From: Entoloma clypeatum
Lineage: Eukaryota > Basidiomycota > Agaricomycetes > Agaricales > Entolomataceae
Direction: 5' to 3'
Length of the DNA: 64,000 nt
NCBI GenBank assembly: GCA_963565915.1
Contig: OY751489.1
Location: 4,526,001 to 4,590,000, forward strand
Shown: in pieces, positions 34,808 to 45,833 of the stretch
Layout: each line of letters starts with the position of its first letter
How positions within the stretch are numbered: the stretch's first letter is position 1
The notes under the pieces: generated by a model
What the model was told of the DNA's origin: nothing
Databases searched by the model: none
What the model saw: the letters and a program-made list of their open reading frames with translations, nothing else
Translations under genes and position numbers: made by a program

Positions 34808-35293
34808 TCAGTGTTTCCCTGAGTCTGAATGCCATTTTTTGTTTGAATGGTGACAGGGTGGAATTTTTAAAGCACAAATTGAGAAGATGATCTGTCAAAA
34901 ATGAATGAATTTCTGACCATAACGCGTGATGCGGGCTTGTGAACCCTGTCCTGGTGAACCTATTGCGTAACGCATAACATGGCGTGAATCTATGGTTGCA
35001 ATACTACAGTATTATGGGTGCTCACGTTCTCAGCATGATAGGCGACGTTTCTGCCAGGAAGTTCAAAGTTTGAGTTCGACCCAAGGGTTCGACCCTGTGT
35101 CAGAGTCATGTTTCGGATTTCATAACTGCCAGGTGACTGATCACTGTAATCTGGAATTTCCTTAGCATGACAGTGGCCTCTGTCCATGGCGCCTATGACT
35201 CACTGAGCCCGCTGAATATTGCGCGGAAATAGAGTCATATGCCAGACGCGTAGGAGATCATGGCTAGTATACAATGGTAAATCAAACCTCAGC
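34808..35293. other. MITE right arm and unannotated flank
   Basis: 34808-35009 is the right part of the TA-flanked MITE. 35012-35286 shows no gene. 35287-35293 is the left target repeat (CCTCAGC) of the next element. Confidence 0.55.
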
Positions 35294-36629
35294 CCCAGTA
35301 GGAACCGCCCCCATTTTCATCGATTTAATTCCATTTCTATCAATAGGATGGATGAAAATGGAGTTTAAATGAATATGTGTGACATTCTGAATATAAAATG
35401 ATTGTCATCCATTTTAATTCATTTCAGTCGATGAAATCGATGGAAACAAAAAGTGCTGGTGTCATGTCCTAGCGATAGAACGAATGAAAATGAAAATATC
35501 TGTTATGGTCGATTTCTAGAAATTTCGATTCATTTCTTCTCATTTCACTGGCTGCTGGTCGCGTTCATGCGAAAATGGAAAAAAAAAATCAATTTGTTCT
35601 AAGCTCATACTGTAGTCTAATACTTATATCCATTTCCCTACCAGTGACTTGTTCGCCATCCCAATACGAAGACAATAGAATCGAGTGAGCGATGACATCA
35701 AGAACGAGGGCACAGCCATGCAGAATGGAGCCGACAACCAACCAGAACGAAAACTGCGACAGGGGCCGAGATAAAGGTACTTATGTTAGATGGTATATAA
35801 GGGATGCTAACCGGAGAACTGAAAGCAGCCAACCTTCGGCTCATAGACCTTCTAACATAGCCGGCAAAATCCAGATGAGTAAAGCTAGGGAACGTACCGT
35901 CCATGTTGAGCTCTCCGTTGAAACCATCACATTCCGGTGCTCTTGTGCATGATGACAGGTAACTCCGATAAAAGGATGTGTGAGAGAAGCTAGAGATGAT
36001 GGATGGGGTATATTCACCTGCCGGCCAGGGCCGACACGCAGGGCAGTCCGCGGCAAGGGGGCTGCGCGGGCGACAGTCAACAGAGCTCCACTTCAGGTTG
36101 GTTTGCGTTGTGGTCCTCTCCATCTGCGCGAGCAACCTCAGTTGGTTGATATGCCTGAGTGGAATACCACAGCCTAAGTATCACAAAGTGTACCATGTCG
36201 TGCACCGGAGCATACCTGCTTTGTCCTGAACGACATCCAAATTGGTGAGATTACATCCAGCCCAAGGAACGCAATGAGCATAGTCAAAAGCTGGTTGTCT
36301 GTCAGGTAGTAAGAGTGGATCTTCTGCATAGAAGAAGAATGAGGGGAAGGTAGAGGAAATGTGGTGATGTCGACGGTCACCGAGATAGAGGTGGAATCAC
36401 TGTAGAGGTGTGAGAGCCAAGTGGGAACTTGAAGAAGTCCGCTCGAGTCCCGCGACGTGAAGTGACCATAATGTGTGAACAGAGGGCCGTGGGCATACCG
36501 TCATCTGGAGGAACAAAGCGCTCACCCTTGCAACAACGTGAGGCTCAGAGGTGATCAAAATCAATAAAATTGAATTTGATCGACCATACTGGAAAAAAAT
36601 CGATGAAAACGGGGGCGGTTCCTACTGGG
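35294..36629. mobile_element. TIR DNA element (1336 bp), superfamily uncertain
   Basis: 33-bp terminal inverted repeats with one mismatch, starting CCCAGTAGGAACCGCCCCC and continuing TTTTCATCGATTT. The flanks share the 7-bp direct repeat CCTCAGC (35287-35293 and 36630-36636). The TSD length could be read as 7 or 8 because of C runs. There is no recognisable transposase. The inside has long subterminal AT-rich sequence with repeated ATGAAA/TTTCAT motifs (35330-35540) and a possible spliced non-transposase ORF on the minus strand. Confidence 0.75.
36077..36320 (-). CDS. Possible spliced ORF inside the TIR element
   Basis: Unrecognised. The minus strand gives YYLTDNQLLTMLIAFLGLDV..WMSFRTKQ, then a good intron (36155-36215, GTATGC..ACTCAG), then AYQPTEVARADGEDHN and a stop at 36077. 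The reading frame and acidic tail look protein-like, with one hydrophobic helix. Upstream exons are ambiguous, so only the 3' part is given. It may be a captured host-gene fragment or chance. Confidence 0.25.
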
Positions 36630-36932
36630 CCTCAGCCTCAGTGACTGACTCGAAGGTTAATAGAACGATCGAGATCCGGGAATCATATAATGGTCTGGCT
36701 TGTGCGAGTGGAGTGTGCACATCCGTCGATGCATCAATGGGACTTCGACAAGCTTTCCCATTCAATTTGACAGAGTCGTCCGTCCTCCGTTGGCATGAAT
36801 TCCCTGACCTGCGTCGATGAACTCGCAAGTGTTATTGGTTCCTTGTAATTCTGCGTAAAAGCCATTTTTTTTTCCAGAACAAGGGTAATGACCAATGCAG
36901 ACAGAGAGATCAAAATAAATGTTACTGTAAAA
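36630..36932. other. 3' flank of MAG-A
   Basis: Nothing recognised in 300 bp between the TIR element and the MAG-A stop. Confidence 0.5.
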
Positions 36933-38234
36933 TTATCCAAGTAGCAAACCACCGAAAACTACAGCCCACATCGACGCCGCTAATACCCCAGAGACCTCGA
37001 GCATAGCAGCACTGCTGCTAGGAGTCTTCGACGGCGTCGGGGCACTCCCGGCAGCTGAAGTAGCACTGCCCGTCGGCCGCGAACTAGCACCCGAACTCGT
37101 AGCTCCAGGCGCCGTCACCGTTGCCTCCGCCTTGTAAATCAGCTCGCTCGTGTATGTCACACAGTTAGAGCTCGCTGGGACCCTCGCAGTATATGGAAAC
37201 GACGTGTTCGCGCCCAAGCTCTCCGGGGGCTGCGTGTACGTGGTCACGACTCCGGCGGTGTTCGTGTACACGCCGGGGAAGTCCTGGTTGTCGCCTTCGC
37301 AAGCTTCAAAGACACCTCGCGTGGCGTTGTTGGGTGCATTGTAGTCGCATCCGATGCGGTCGAAGATGTGCTCGCAGTATCGTGCTGCATTCGGCTTGGA
37401 AGGGTCGCAGGCTTTGAGGCAGAAGAAGTCGCCCCCCATGAAGCTTGTAGAAGAAAGGGATGAGTCTCGGTAAGGTGAGGTGTTGGTCGGAGTGATGGAC
37501 TTACTTGTGCCATTCAATAACTTGCGTGAACTTCGTCTTATTTGACCCATAAGCGTTGGAATACATCAGACCACCGAGAGGATTCCCGCGCTAAAGTTTT
37601 GGATGTTTAGGCTGGGTTGTAAGGTGAAGAAGGGATATACTCACGAGATCGGCACCATGAGGATCCATCTCGCCGCCATCATCTCCCGCTTGGATATTGA
37701 TATTCGACTGTTCGATGAACCCTACAACTTGAACATAATCTGGCGTCTTCATGAATTGCACCCCTTTCAAGGTGCCACCCGGAAATACCCGTGAGCCATG
37801 ATTTGGCTGAGTACACCATGCGACCATCTCTCCCTCCACATCACCTACAACAGAGTTGGGATTGATAGCTCCCCACAAGCAGAAATCTAGACAGATATGT
37901 CAGACATAGAATTCTTGGCACGAACAGAGAACATTCATACCATCGAGAGAATTAAGGAATGCTGTCTGACAGAGAGATGCTTGATTCTGCGTCGTCGAGT
38001 TACACCTGTTGTAACACGTTTGAGGCCCTCGATCTCCCTTATCTGTATCGACTTTATAGGGCTAAATAGCGCACGATAAGTCAACGTGTAAAGCAGAAAA
38101 AAAGGAAACAAACAGACAATTCCAGCTGGGTAGGGGAAGCGCTTATCCACGAGAGGGACAAACTGTGCATGCGCTCCACTGGCAAGCAGTACAGAGGCCA
38201 GGTTGACAAGCACTCGGGCGCTTAGAGAATGCAT
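36933..38234 (-). CDS. Secreted GPI-anchored glycoprotein, MAG-like (MAG-A)
   Basis: Minus-strand exons 38118-38234, 37941-38061, 37645-37886, 37505-37590 and 36933-37443 sum to 359 codons (358 aa). A signal peptide (MHSLSARVLVNLASVLLASG) is followed by FVPLVDKRFPYPAGIPYK and a Cys-rich domain (CYNRCNSTTQNQASLCQTAF, DDFCLWGAINPNS, EMVAWCTQPNHGSRVFP, EWHNFMGGDFFCLKACDP, YCEHIFDRIGCDYNAP). Then come a Ser/Thr/Ala linker and a hydrophobic tail fit for a GPI anchor. Related basidiomycete proteins are annotated 'macrofage activating glycoprotein'. Their native role is probably in the cell wall or extracellular matrix. Paralogues are MAG-B (intact) and copy C (dead). Confidence 0.9.
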
Positions 38235-38711
38235 GGCGAGGGATGAAAGAGTGCAGCAAGGAGGAAACACGACTGCGGGCCAGTATATGATCTGGTCCAG
38301 CAGGGCGTGTGAGCTCATCAGAAGTCTTCTTGGTCGCCTCAAGGGCTTCCTTCGTACATGAATGCCAGTGAAACGTAACCTCATTCGTTTCATTTTGAAG
38401 GTGGGTGAAACCTGCAACCCACAAAAATCAGCCAACCCAACAAGATGTCTTAGATTGAAGATGATGAATGAATGATAGAGTCGACGAGGCGCTAGGGTGT
38501 AGGGGAGGACGAGGTGATATACCACTGCAACTCGTGAGGCCCAGGGTGAAAGATGGAATGGAAAGAGGGTTGAAAGTTTACCCTGAATGGCGTGGTATCA
38601 TCGCACAGTCTGGGTTGTGACTCTTCACTGACACGGGGTATAGAGATAGATTCGCTGGATCAAGTTGTCCTTTCACTGTATACCCAGATGAAATAGGCCA
38701 ACACAAGATAA

Positions 38712-40857
38712 TCATGACATCGCAAACTGTGAGTTAGCTCGCAGGCGCGGTCCAATTTTGTAAAATATAAACCTACGAAAAGATCCGGTTAAGGTTAGGA
38801 ACTTAACAAGGGAAAAGACGTACGGAAGCGGTGCCATTAATGTCGTAAACCCCGCCAATAGCGCTGTCGCTCCGACAGTCCCCAGCTTGGCATACATGGC
38901 TCCAGAAAACAACGGGAACACAGCCGCAAACACGGAACGGAGGGCGCTATTAGCGGCCATAGCTGAGGCCGCAACGGGTCTGTACGCCACGACAAGATAA
39001 GTGAATACAGAAGTGAAGACAAAGAACATCCCGCCCCCAAACGGTATCGAAGCGATGATGGGAACGATCCAGTGTACGCGGGGATATGTCGTGAAAGCTA
39101 ACCAGAACAAACCTTGACGTGCGTTAATCAACACTCGAAGAATCAATACTGTGAACTCACCAAGTGGAACGAGTATTGCGCCATATTGTCCCATAACCAG
39201 CCGTGCCTCTGGTGATAGGTACCCCTTTCCCTCCACTGTTTTCCGTCGGTAATAGCTGGGGATATACCATTAGACTCGATAAGTGGGTCTCGAAAGTGAA
39301 GATAAGACACACTCGTTCCAAAACGGCTGGGTCGAGATAGCTAGAATCATCCCGACACCGATACCAAGAAAAGTCATGCCGGTAGACTGAACATCAAAAT
39401 GATGTCCATCCATGAAGATTACGGGGAATGCCTGGAAGGCAAGGTACAAAATCCCAAGAATCAATGCGGTCCTGTCAATGATACAATGACCCTGCGACGG
39501 GAACATTTTGATGGAGGAATCTACCATAAATCTAAAAGCAACGCCATGCGATCAAACAGCAAAAGTTCTGGTTGACATGTGTAAATGAAGGAGCTAGCGG
39601 CGATGCCACCCAGAACATACGAAATGGTCGATAACAGCTGACGGCAATGGCTGACCACAGGCTTTCCTCTCGTTTATCCGATGGGGCCCAGTACCGCTCA
39701 TTCCGAGTAGATTTTCGTAGTCTGTGGATGCAAAAGAATGAGGGACGACTTCGTAAATATATACGCAAGGCCTACCGCTCGGCTTCCCATTTCAAAAGGA
39801 TGGGATAATATGTCTCTGGAACCAACTACGAGTCACAAAGTTACTATTCATGAAGATGGCATTGCGATGCTTGAGCTTACTGTGCATAGCGCGACCCAAA
39901 CAACGAAAATCCAAATTAGAAGTATCCGATAAGTCCATCGCCAGTCAAGGTGCTGAAAAGTTCGAGCGTTCAGATCACATCATTTCCCACTCATGGAAAT
40001 CATCAAACCTGATTGATGAACCTGCACAGGAAAGATTCAATCTGATAGAAATACACCACGAAGACAACTGGATGCCTACCCGCTGATGAGAGGCCCGAGA
40101 ACAGGACCTATGAAAGGGCTAAGCGTGTACAAAGCCATCGGACTGCGAAGAAATGAGCATTGTTGGTGTCGTACGCGTGAGGGTATATTCGACTTACTTC
40201 GCAACAGTGGAATCCGAGAATAAATCACTGACGCTGCCACCTGCGACGGCCAAGAACGCAGAACCACAGAACCCAGTTACAAAACGAAATATTAGGAATA
40301 CAGCTGGGTGGTGATAGCTGATCGTAAGCACCAAGGTAAGAGGAACGATGGATTTATTTCACTCACCAATATTCGGCGCAAAAGCAACTGGCCACGAGAA
40401 GATGAAGAAAAACCCGTACGATGCTTTGTACACAACGTTCCTCCCATACACTTCCGATAACGGGCCCACCAACAATGGTCCTACACCCAAGCCTTCGACG
40501 AAGAGACTTATGGAAAGAATGGTGACGATATGTGAGACGCGGAATTCATGGGCCACCGCTTCTTCCGTAAAGGATGCCTAGAATACCACGGAGTGATAAG
40601 AATTAGAATCTGATGCCGTGTTTCCGAAGAAATGTGCCTGATTGTTTGAAACGCACCATAGAGGAGGCACAGGTCGCGCAGCATGCAGCGCAACTGATGA
40701 CCACAACTATGACCCACTTCCGGAACGTCGAGAAGCGTTGAGGATGGTCCTCCGGTCGCAGAGAAACCTCGAAAGGGTCAGGTGGGTGCAGTGGGACAGA
40801 GCCGTGAACCATGTCTTTCTCTTGGCGAACGGTGAAGAGGGCGTTCGTAGGCGTCAT
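38712..40857 (-). CDS. MFS multidrug/polyamine-type transporter (MFS-A)
   Basis: Thirteen minus-strand exons: 40657-40857, 40367-40577, 40198-40303, 40080-40142, 40009-40021, 39881-39952, 39776-39825, 39621-39721, 39525-39567, 39313-39471, 39161-39255, 38824-39112 and 38712-38772. They join in phase to 488 codons (487 aa), right for the DHA1 family. Signature stretches are PHDPFEVSLRP-like (PPDPFEVSLRPEDHPQRFS), LGVGPLLVGPLSEVYGRN, FVTGFCGSAFLAVAGGSVSD, YTLSPFIGPVLGPLISG, DWRWTYRILLIW, LVPETYYPILL and TGMTFLGIGVGM. It is a plasma-membrane or vacuolar proton antiporter for drugs, polyamines or similar. One exon is only 13 nt. Tandem with MAG-A, same strand. Confidence 0.9.
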
Positions 40858-41642
40858 TATCCGTGAACTATGGCTGACAACGATCGGCGGGCAGCCTGAG
40901 TAGATGGTCCATTTTATGATGCTGACTGTATTGGCATTCAATTCATACAAATGCTGGGTTCATTATTCAAGCGGATGCCGGCGGCAACGACTCACCCTAA
41001 TATTCTCGGGCCGTTCCGGTCACAGACTTCCGGTCGTACAACCTTACGCAATGCTTAATGAGGGGACAAAGAGTTGATCGCGACCGTATTGATACCAAAA
41101 AGCGTTCACTTATATCCTCAGTGGCCTCCATAGCAGATCTTACCTACGATCAGTTTCCTTACTATACGACACAATTTTGACTTGATCTAAAAGGTGTGTG
41201 CTCCTCAGTCCGTCAGCCCCAGGTTCCGATGTACGAATTATGCTGTCCGACAGCACGGAGGTACTTGATATTTGTCGCAGTGCGCAAGGGATGATGTATG
41301 AACCGTCGCCGTAGCAGTCCCCTACTAAGCACCTCCGTTAAATCCGACCCCCCCAAAAAATCCTTCTGGCTGATCCAGACCTTCGAATTCTTCGCTCTAG
41401 TACGGAGCAAGACACACGGGTTGCCTCTGTGCAGTAATTCCCGGTAGAGATCAATTATCAGGGATACAAACGGGGGACATTCGAACGCGGATATAATACG
41501 TACATCCTTCAGGCCCGTGTAACGGCTGCTGTCGGTCTAAGTCCGGAGATGGTGGGGATGAGCCTCAAAAGAGCGGGGGGGATCGTGCGTCGTTGCCTCC
41601 GAGATGAGTGAGCTAAAGAAACAGGGATCTACGGACAAACTA
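40858..41642. other. Upstream region of MFS-A
   Basis: Promoter-side DNA without a gene that I can support. Short ORFs (for example 41213-41410, minus) have no recognised features. Confidence 0.45.
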
Positions 41643-42090
41643 CTATCTACATGACCGATCACATGACGCGAGGTCCGCGGTCAGCCAGAACTGCTCCCCC
41701 ACACCCGGTATGTCCACCAAAGTATCAGCGTCTGCCATATCCGAAAACTTGGATGACCTCTCATCCAGAGACCTGTTTCGCAAGATGTGTCGTGCCGCTG
41801 AGGTTTGTTCCTCGAAAAATCCATCCTTCCATGGGTCTGGACTGTCTGTGGCCAAATTGACGGAGGAGGACCTCCGTAGAACAGCAGCAATTGGATGACA
41901 CGCGGATGCAACGCGATCTCGTACATCCTCAAGTCGTACCTTAAAAGCTGCGATATTCTCGGCGCGACACTCCGACTTCCATTCTTTCCGTCGTGCGCGG
42001 ATTTCTCTTTCAAACTCTTTCTGTTGTCTATGTAACCTCTTCCTGTAGCAGGCGCGAGCAGTGTATAAATCTCTGGGCTCTAGACAACAA
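41643..42090 (-). pseudogene. Gene fragment truncated by MITE copy 2
   Basis: The minus strand is open from inside the MITE down to 41643. The non-MITE part encodes RDLYTARACYRKRLHRQQKE, REIRARRKEWKSECRAEN and LVDIPGVGEQF, a charged coiled-coil-like protein of about 145 residues. I do not recognise the family. The MITE at 42102 removes any upstream coding sequence, so it is either the 3' exon of a broken gene or an exon whose intron received the MITE. Confidence 0.4.
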
Positions 42091-42101
42091 TGATTGATCA
42101 G

Positions 42102-42500
42102 CAACTGACACTGATAAGTTTTTCTGGAGGAAAAATTCATTATGAAAGAGGAATTCCCTTTCCTTTGAGTATATCTTTAAGAAAGATACAAAGTATTTTA
42201 TATGGAAATTTTCAAGAAACATGTAATGTATTTTCCAAATATTTTTGGCCAAAAAACTTTTTGTTTATCCTACAGTTTTTCTTGAGGAAAAACTAGATCC
42301 ATTGTTTGAACAATGGAATAAGTTTATCTTTCAGAAAAACTCTTGGAAAAATGAAAAGTTTTACCAGAAGAAATACTTTGGAAACACATTATATGTTTCC
42401 TAAAATTTTCTATATGAAATACTTTGTATTTTTCTCAAAGATACACCCAAAGGAAAGAGGATTCCTCTTCCACAATAGATTTTTCCTCGTGTCAGGAGTG
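42102..42500. mobile_element. CACT-type foldback MITE, copy 2 (399 bp)
   Basis: Same family as 43269-43684 but in the opposite orientation. The right end is GTGTCAGGAGTG. The left end is CAACTGACAC, two bases short of the consensus. The 3-bp direct repeat CAG flanks it (42099-42101 and 42501-42503). The right arm lacks about 15 bp (CAGAAAAACTTACTA) next to the terminus. The central palindrome CCATTGTTTGAACAATGG is present. Confidence 0.88.
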
Positions 42501-42503
42501 CAG

Positions 42504-43268
42504 GGAGGTCAGGAGCATAGCATTTGGAATTATTCAGCAATATCTTTCCTCTGATGGCTCAGATACTACCAGTCCATGGCTGTCAGTCAAGTCATTCCGT
42601 TACACCTGGTAAATCATTTGCATGCCAACGATGACGCACAATAGGGTAGAGTTGATTACCGGGTTTTGCAAAACTGAGATTGCTCAAGTCCAGGCTCTCA
42701 TCAAGCCGTAGCGTTTCCCGAGAACAGGCAATGTATTCGATGTTCTCATAGGGATCCCTAGTTTGGCGAACCAGTACTCTGTGGACCACCCTACCAGTGA
42801 GGCGCGTACCACTGTCCATACAATACAAGCACCTATGTTTCCATGATGAGAGGAATGAGGGCAGGATGATGAGCTCAACTTGAAAGACATTGAAACTGAG
42901 ACAACCACGAAGGTTCAATTGCTTACTAAGCACCCTCAATATTTAAATTCATGCCACATGTGTCGCTTGAACGAATGCTATATGCGTTGTTTTTGTCGAA
43001 TTCCCATGCATCCCATTGAAAGCTCCTTTTCGAAGTCTTTCCAGATCTTCTCAGAGCGACCGGGACGGGTAGATGGGTGGAGGGGAACAACTCGAGCACA
43101 GGCTCTTGACCTAAAGTAAGTAGATATTTTCAGTCTTTTTGTGACGATGAGAGATAGTTATAGACAGTAAGCTTTCAGTTGCTGTGTTTATGCGTGGACT
43201 AGCCGGTCCATCCACTAACCGCTCTGAGGCTAGTGTTGGGCTCAATGTGGATGCGATAATGTGCAATC
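42504..43268. other. Non-coding part of segmental duplicate A
   Basis: No gene. From about 42918 (GCTTACTAAGCA) on it aligns with 56690-57173, so this is paralogous sequence. A ribosome-scale ORF is absent. Confidence 0.55.
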
Positions 43269-43684
43269 CACTCCTGACACTGGTAAGTTTTTCTGGAGGA
43301 AAAATCTATTGTGAAAGAGGAATCCTCTTTCCTTTGGGTGTATCTTTGAGAAAGATACAAAGTATTTCATATAGAAAATTTTAGGAAACATATAATGTGT
43401 TTCCAAAGTATTTCTTCTGGTAAAACTTTTCATTTTTCCAAGAGTATTTCTCAAAGATAAACTTATTCCATTGTTCAAACAATGGATCTAGTTTTTCCTC
43501 AAGAAAAACTGTAGGATAAACAAAAAGTTCTTTGGCCAAAAATATTTGGATAAAACATTACATGTTTCTTGAAAATTTCCATATAAAATACTTTGTATCT
43601 TTCTCAAAGATACACCCAAAGGAAAGAGGATTCCTCTTTCACAACAGATTTTTCCTCCAGAAAAACTTACTAGTGTCAGGAGTG
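43269..43684. mobile_element. CACT-type foldback MITE, copy 3 (416 bp)
   Basis: Best-preserved copy: ends CACTCCTGACAC / GTGTCAGGAGTG, 3-bp TSD ATC (43266-43268 and 43685-43687), arms nearly complementary for well over 100 bp (TAAGTTTTTCTGGAGGAAAA onwards), central CCATTGTTCAAACAATGG. The paralogous sequence at about 57165-57180 reads GCAATCGGAGCTC without the element and with a single ATC, a direct empty-site proof. Confidence 0.95.
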
Positions 43685-43687
43685 ATC

Positions 43688-45484
43688 GGAGCTCTCTCAT
43701 CTCCTGTATTTTCCAGTCCTCATCCTTTGTTCACCCTTGTCTTAGCTTTCTATAGACTAATGCGTACCTTTCAAAGGTACCCTATAACCCACAAGTTGCT
43801 GCATTCCGGGTCCGTCTGCTGGGCTCATCGGTGTGCGGCAAGGTGCAGGCTTGTCATGACTGCAGTCCGACTGAGTCCGACTCTGACTTAGTCGTTATGA
43901 CTATGATTGACTAGTCCGACTGATCAAGGGTTTGACCATGTAATATTACTATATATGGTATGTCTGATTCTCAACTCGACATCTGACAGTACTCAGCGGC
44001 AGCAGCCCCAGCCTCAGATGCCAACAAGGTCTCATATACCTCCATCTCCCTCTCCAAGTTCCCTACTCCACTTTCCAAAAGGATCCCATCACATGCAACG
44101 ACACATCTGCACTATTAGTATCTGTTTCGGTGGGATATATGAGGAGTTTACGCAGTGGTATGGATTTTTTTTCGTGCTGGAACAGATTGGACAGGCAGAT
44201 GAGTGGATGGTGGGTTGGGGTCACACTGGTAGTGGGGCAGGTAAGTTGTCATCAGGCATGTTTGCAGCAGTAGCACTTGCAATAAGTTGCTGCGAAAGTT
44301 GATCAAAGTTTAACAGGCCTTTGGAACCATCAATGCCAACCTCCAAACTATCAGAGCCGTAAGACCAGCTGCGTGAATGTGAGATAGGTTTAATTTAGAA
44401 CGCGACATTGTGCAGGGCTAGCCTCATCTTGCGCATGGTTTCTGAGATCGGGGGAAACAAGTCGGTCAGAAAGAAGGGGGCATCAAAAGTATCGCCGTCA
44501 TCAGCAAATCAGGGAAGTTCTGATTTAGCAATATGACACTCACGAGCATGCTACAATATTATAACACCTCGACAACAGCTCATAAACAGCTTATCTATGG
44601 TCAGTAGTATTACAATAATATTGTGCATTAGATACAGTATTCTACTCATACTGTGAGGCAAGGATAATGTGAGAACGAGGTTGTATTTACATTGTGAACT
44701 GACTACCAAGTCGGCAGCTACTTTGCAAAATTCACGTCAGATGTTAAATAGTTCACCCCCGATTATGATGAGTTGGTAGGACTCGCAACTTCGGGCGACT
44801 TTTCAACATTATGGTTGTAATCGGAGATTGAATAAATTTATAAAGGGAGCAACCCGGCGTTTGAATCCCCCATTTTCTGCATTATAACCCCCTTGTCTTC
44901 GTGTTTACAAGATTCCTCCTCACCACCTCCTTCGTCGTCACTCATGCTAGAAGTGACCCTCAACGACCTGTGAAGGTCAGCCCTTTGGACTCCGGAGAAG
45001 AAGGGTTGTGAACTTGAAGGGTGGGTGCGTTGCCCCCGGTTTTTTTGTTTGTTTGTTTGGCTAACACCTGACAGGCCTGACAGGTGAGAAGCTGCGACAG
45101 CTCGGCTGCTTGAGCTTGTCGTCAAAGGTCTACTGAGGTCTGAGGAACTTGTGAGTCACCGCATTCCATGCAGAGGTTCATCCTGTTTCGACACAAGTCT
45201 ACCCACTGACTAATCAGTACTCGCCCAGCCCGATGCTTGACGCCAACAGTGCCCATAGCTACAGCTTGAATTGTGAGTGCGTCGCTGAGTGGTTGCTCAG
45301 CAACTGAATGTGATTACAGGTTGGCTTTGTTACCAGTTAGCTCTGCTTCCTGCAAATCATCCACGAGGAGTGCGTGGCCTGCAAATGTGAGGCCACCAGA
45401 CCCGGACTAATCGAGGGAGAGGCACAGGCACTGCAGGTGTCGAGGGAGCGGTGGAGGTGGGGGCAGTTCTCAGAGCTTGGCTGG
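43688..45484. other. Intergenic region left of Copia-B
   Basis: The first about 200 bp are still similar to 57174-57360. Around 43858-43925 there are repeated TGACT/AGTCA motifs. The rest shows only short, unconvincing ORFs on both strands. It ends at the Copia-B target repeat GCTGG (45480-45484). Confidence 0.5.
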
Positions 45485-45833
45485 TGTTGAACATATCGCC
45501 AGATATGTCGCACCATGTGCTTGTCACAGGAAGTGACTATAAGTCACTGTTACCATATATGTGAATTTATGGTACAACCACGGACGAATGACTTGTTTAT
45601 ACATTGTTTGTACAATGGTCCGTGCGCATATTGGATTAGTATAAATACCCATGTATTTAGTACGATGAATCCTAACTTCTTGAACACCCCAGTTCTCTGA
45701 GTTAACTAACCAGCTAGTATAGCTTCTAGACTCTCTATAGTTACTCTTAACCAGGTCAGTAGAGCTTCCACTATGCCTTCATACCGATACGTCTTGAGCG
45801 CCCTTTGGGCTGCCTACGTCGGGTATATCATTA
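45485..45833 (+). repeat. Copia-B 5' LTR
   Basis: 349 bp with a TATA box (TATAAATA, 45640-45647). The last 61 bp code for the first about 20 residues of the extra ORF that starts at 45773. Confidence 0.95.
45640..45647 (+). promoter_or_regulatory. TATA box of the Copia-B LTR
   Basis: TATAAATA. A transcript start about 25-35 bp downstream (around 45670) would precede the ATG of the extra ORF by about 100 nt. Confidence 0.6.

Larger units (their letters stand above)
28063..35009. mobile_element. TA-flanked MITE (about 366 bp) split by Copia-A
   Basis: Left end CTGTAGTATTATGACC (28063 on) and right end, read inverted from 35009, CTGTAGTATTGCAACC, with similarity running about 26 bp with five mismatches. 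Both ends abut TA (28061-28062 and 35010-35011), the target of Tc1/mariner-type elements. Subtracting Copia-A and one copy of its TSD leaves about 366 bp. It has no ORF. Copia-A therefore landed inside an older MITE. Confidence 0.62.
36933..43880. repeat. Segmental duplicate A (MAG-MFS-flank)
   Basis: MAG-A, MFS-A and downstream non-coding sequence align in the same order and orientation with 53316-57400. A carries two MITE copies that B lacks. Confidence 0.85.
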
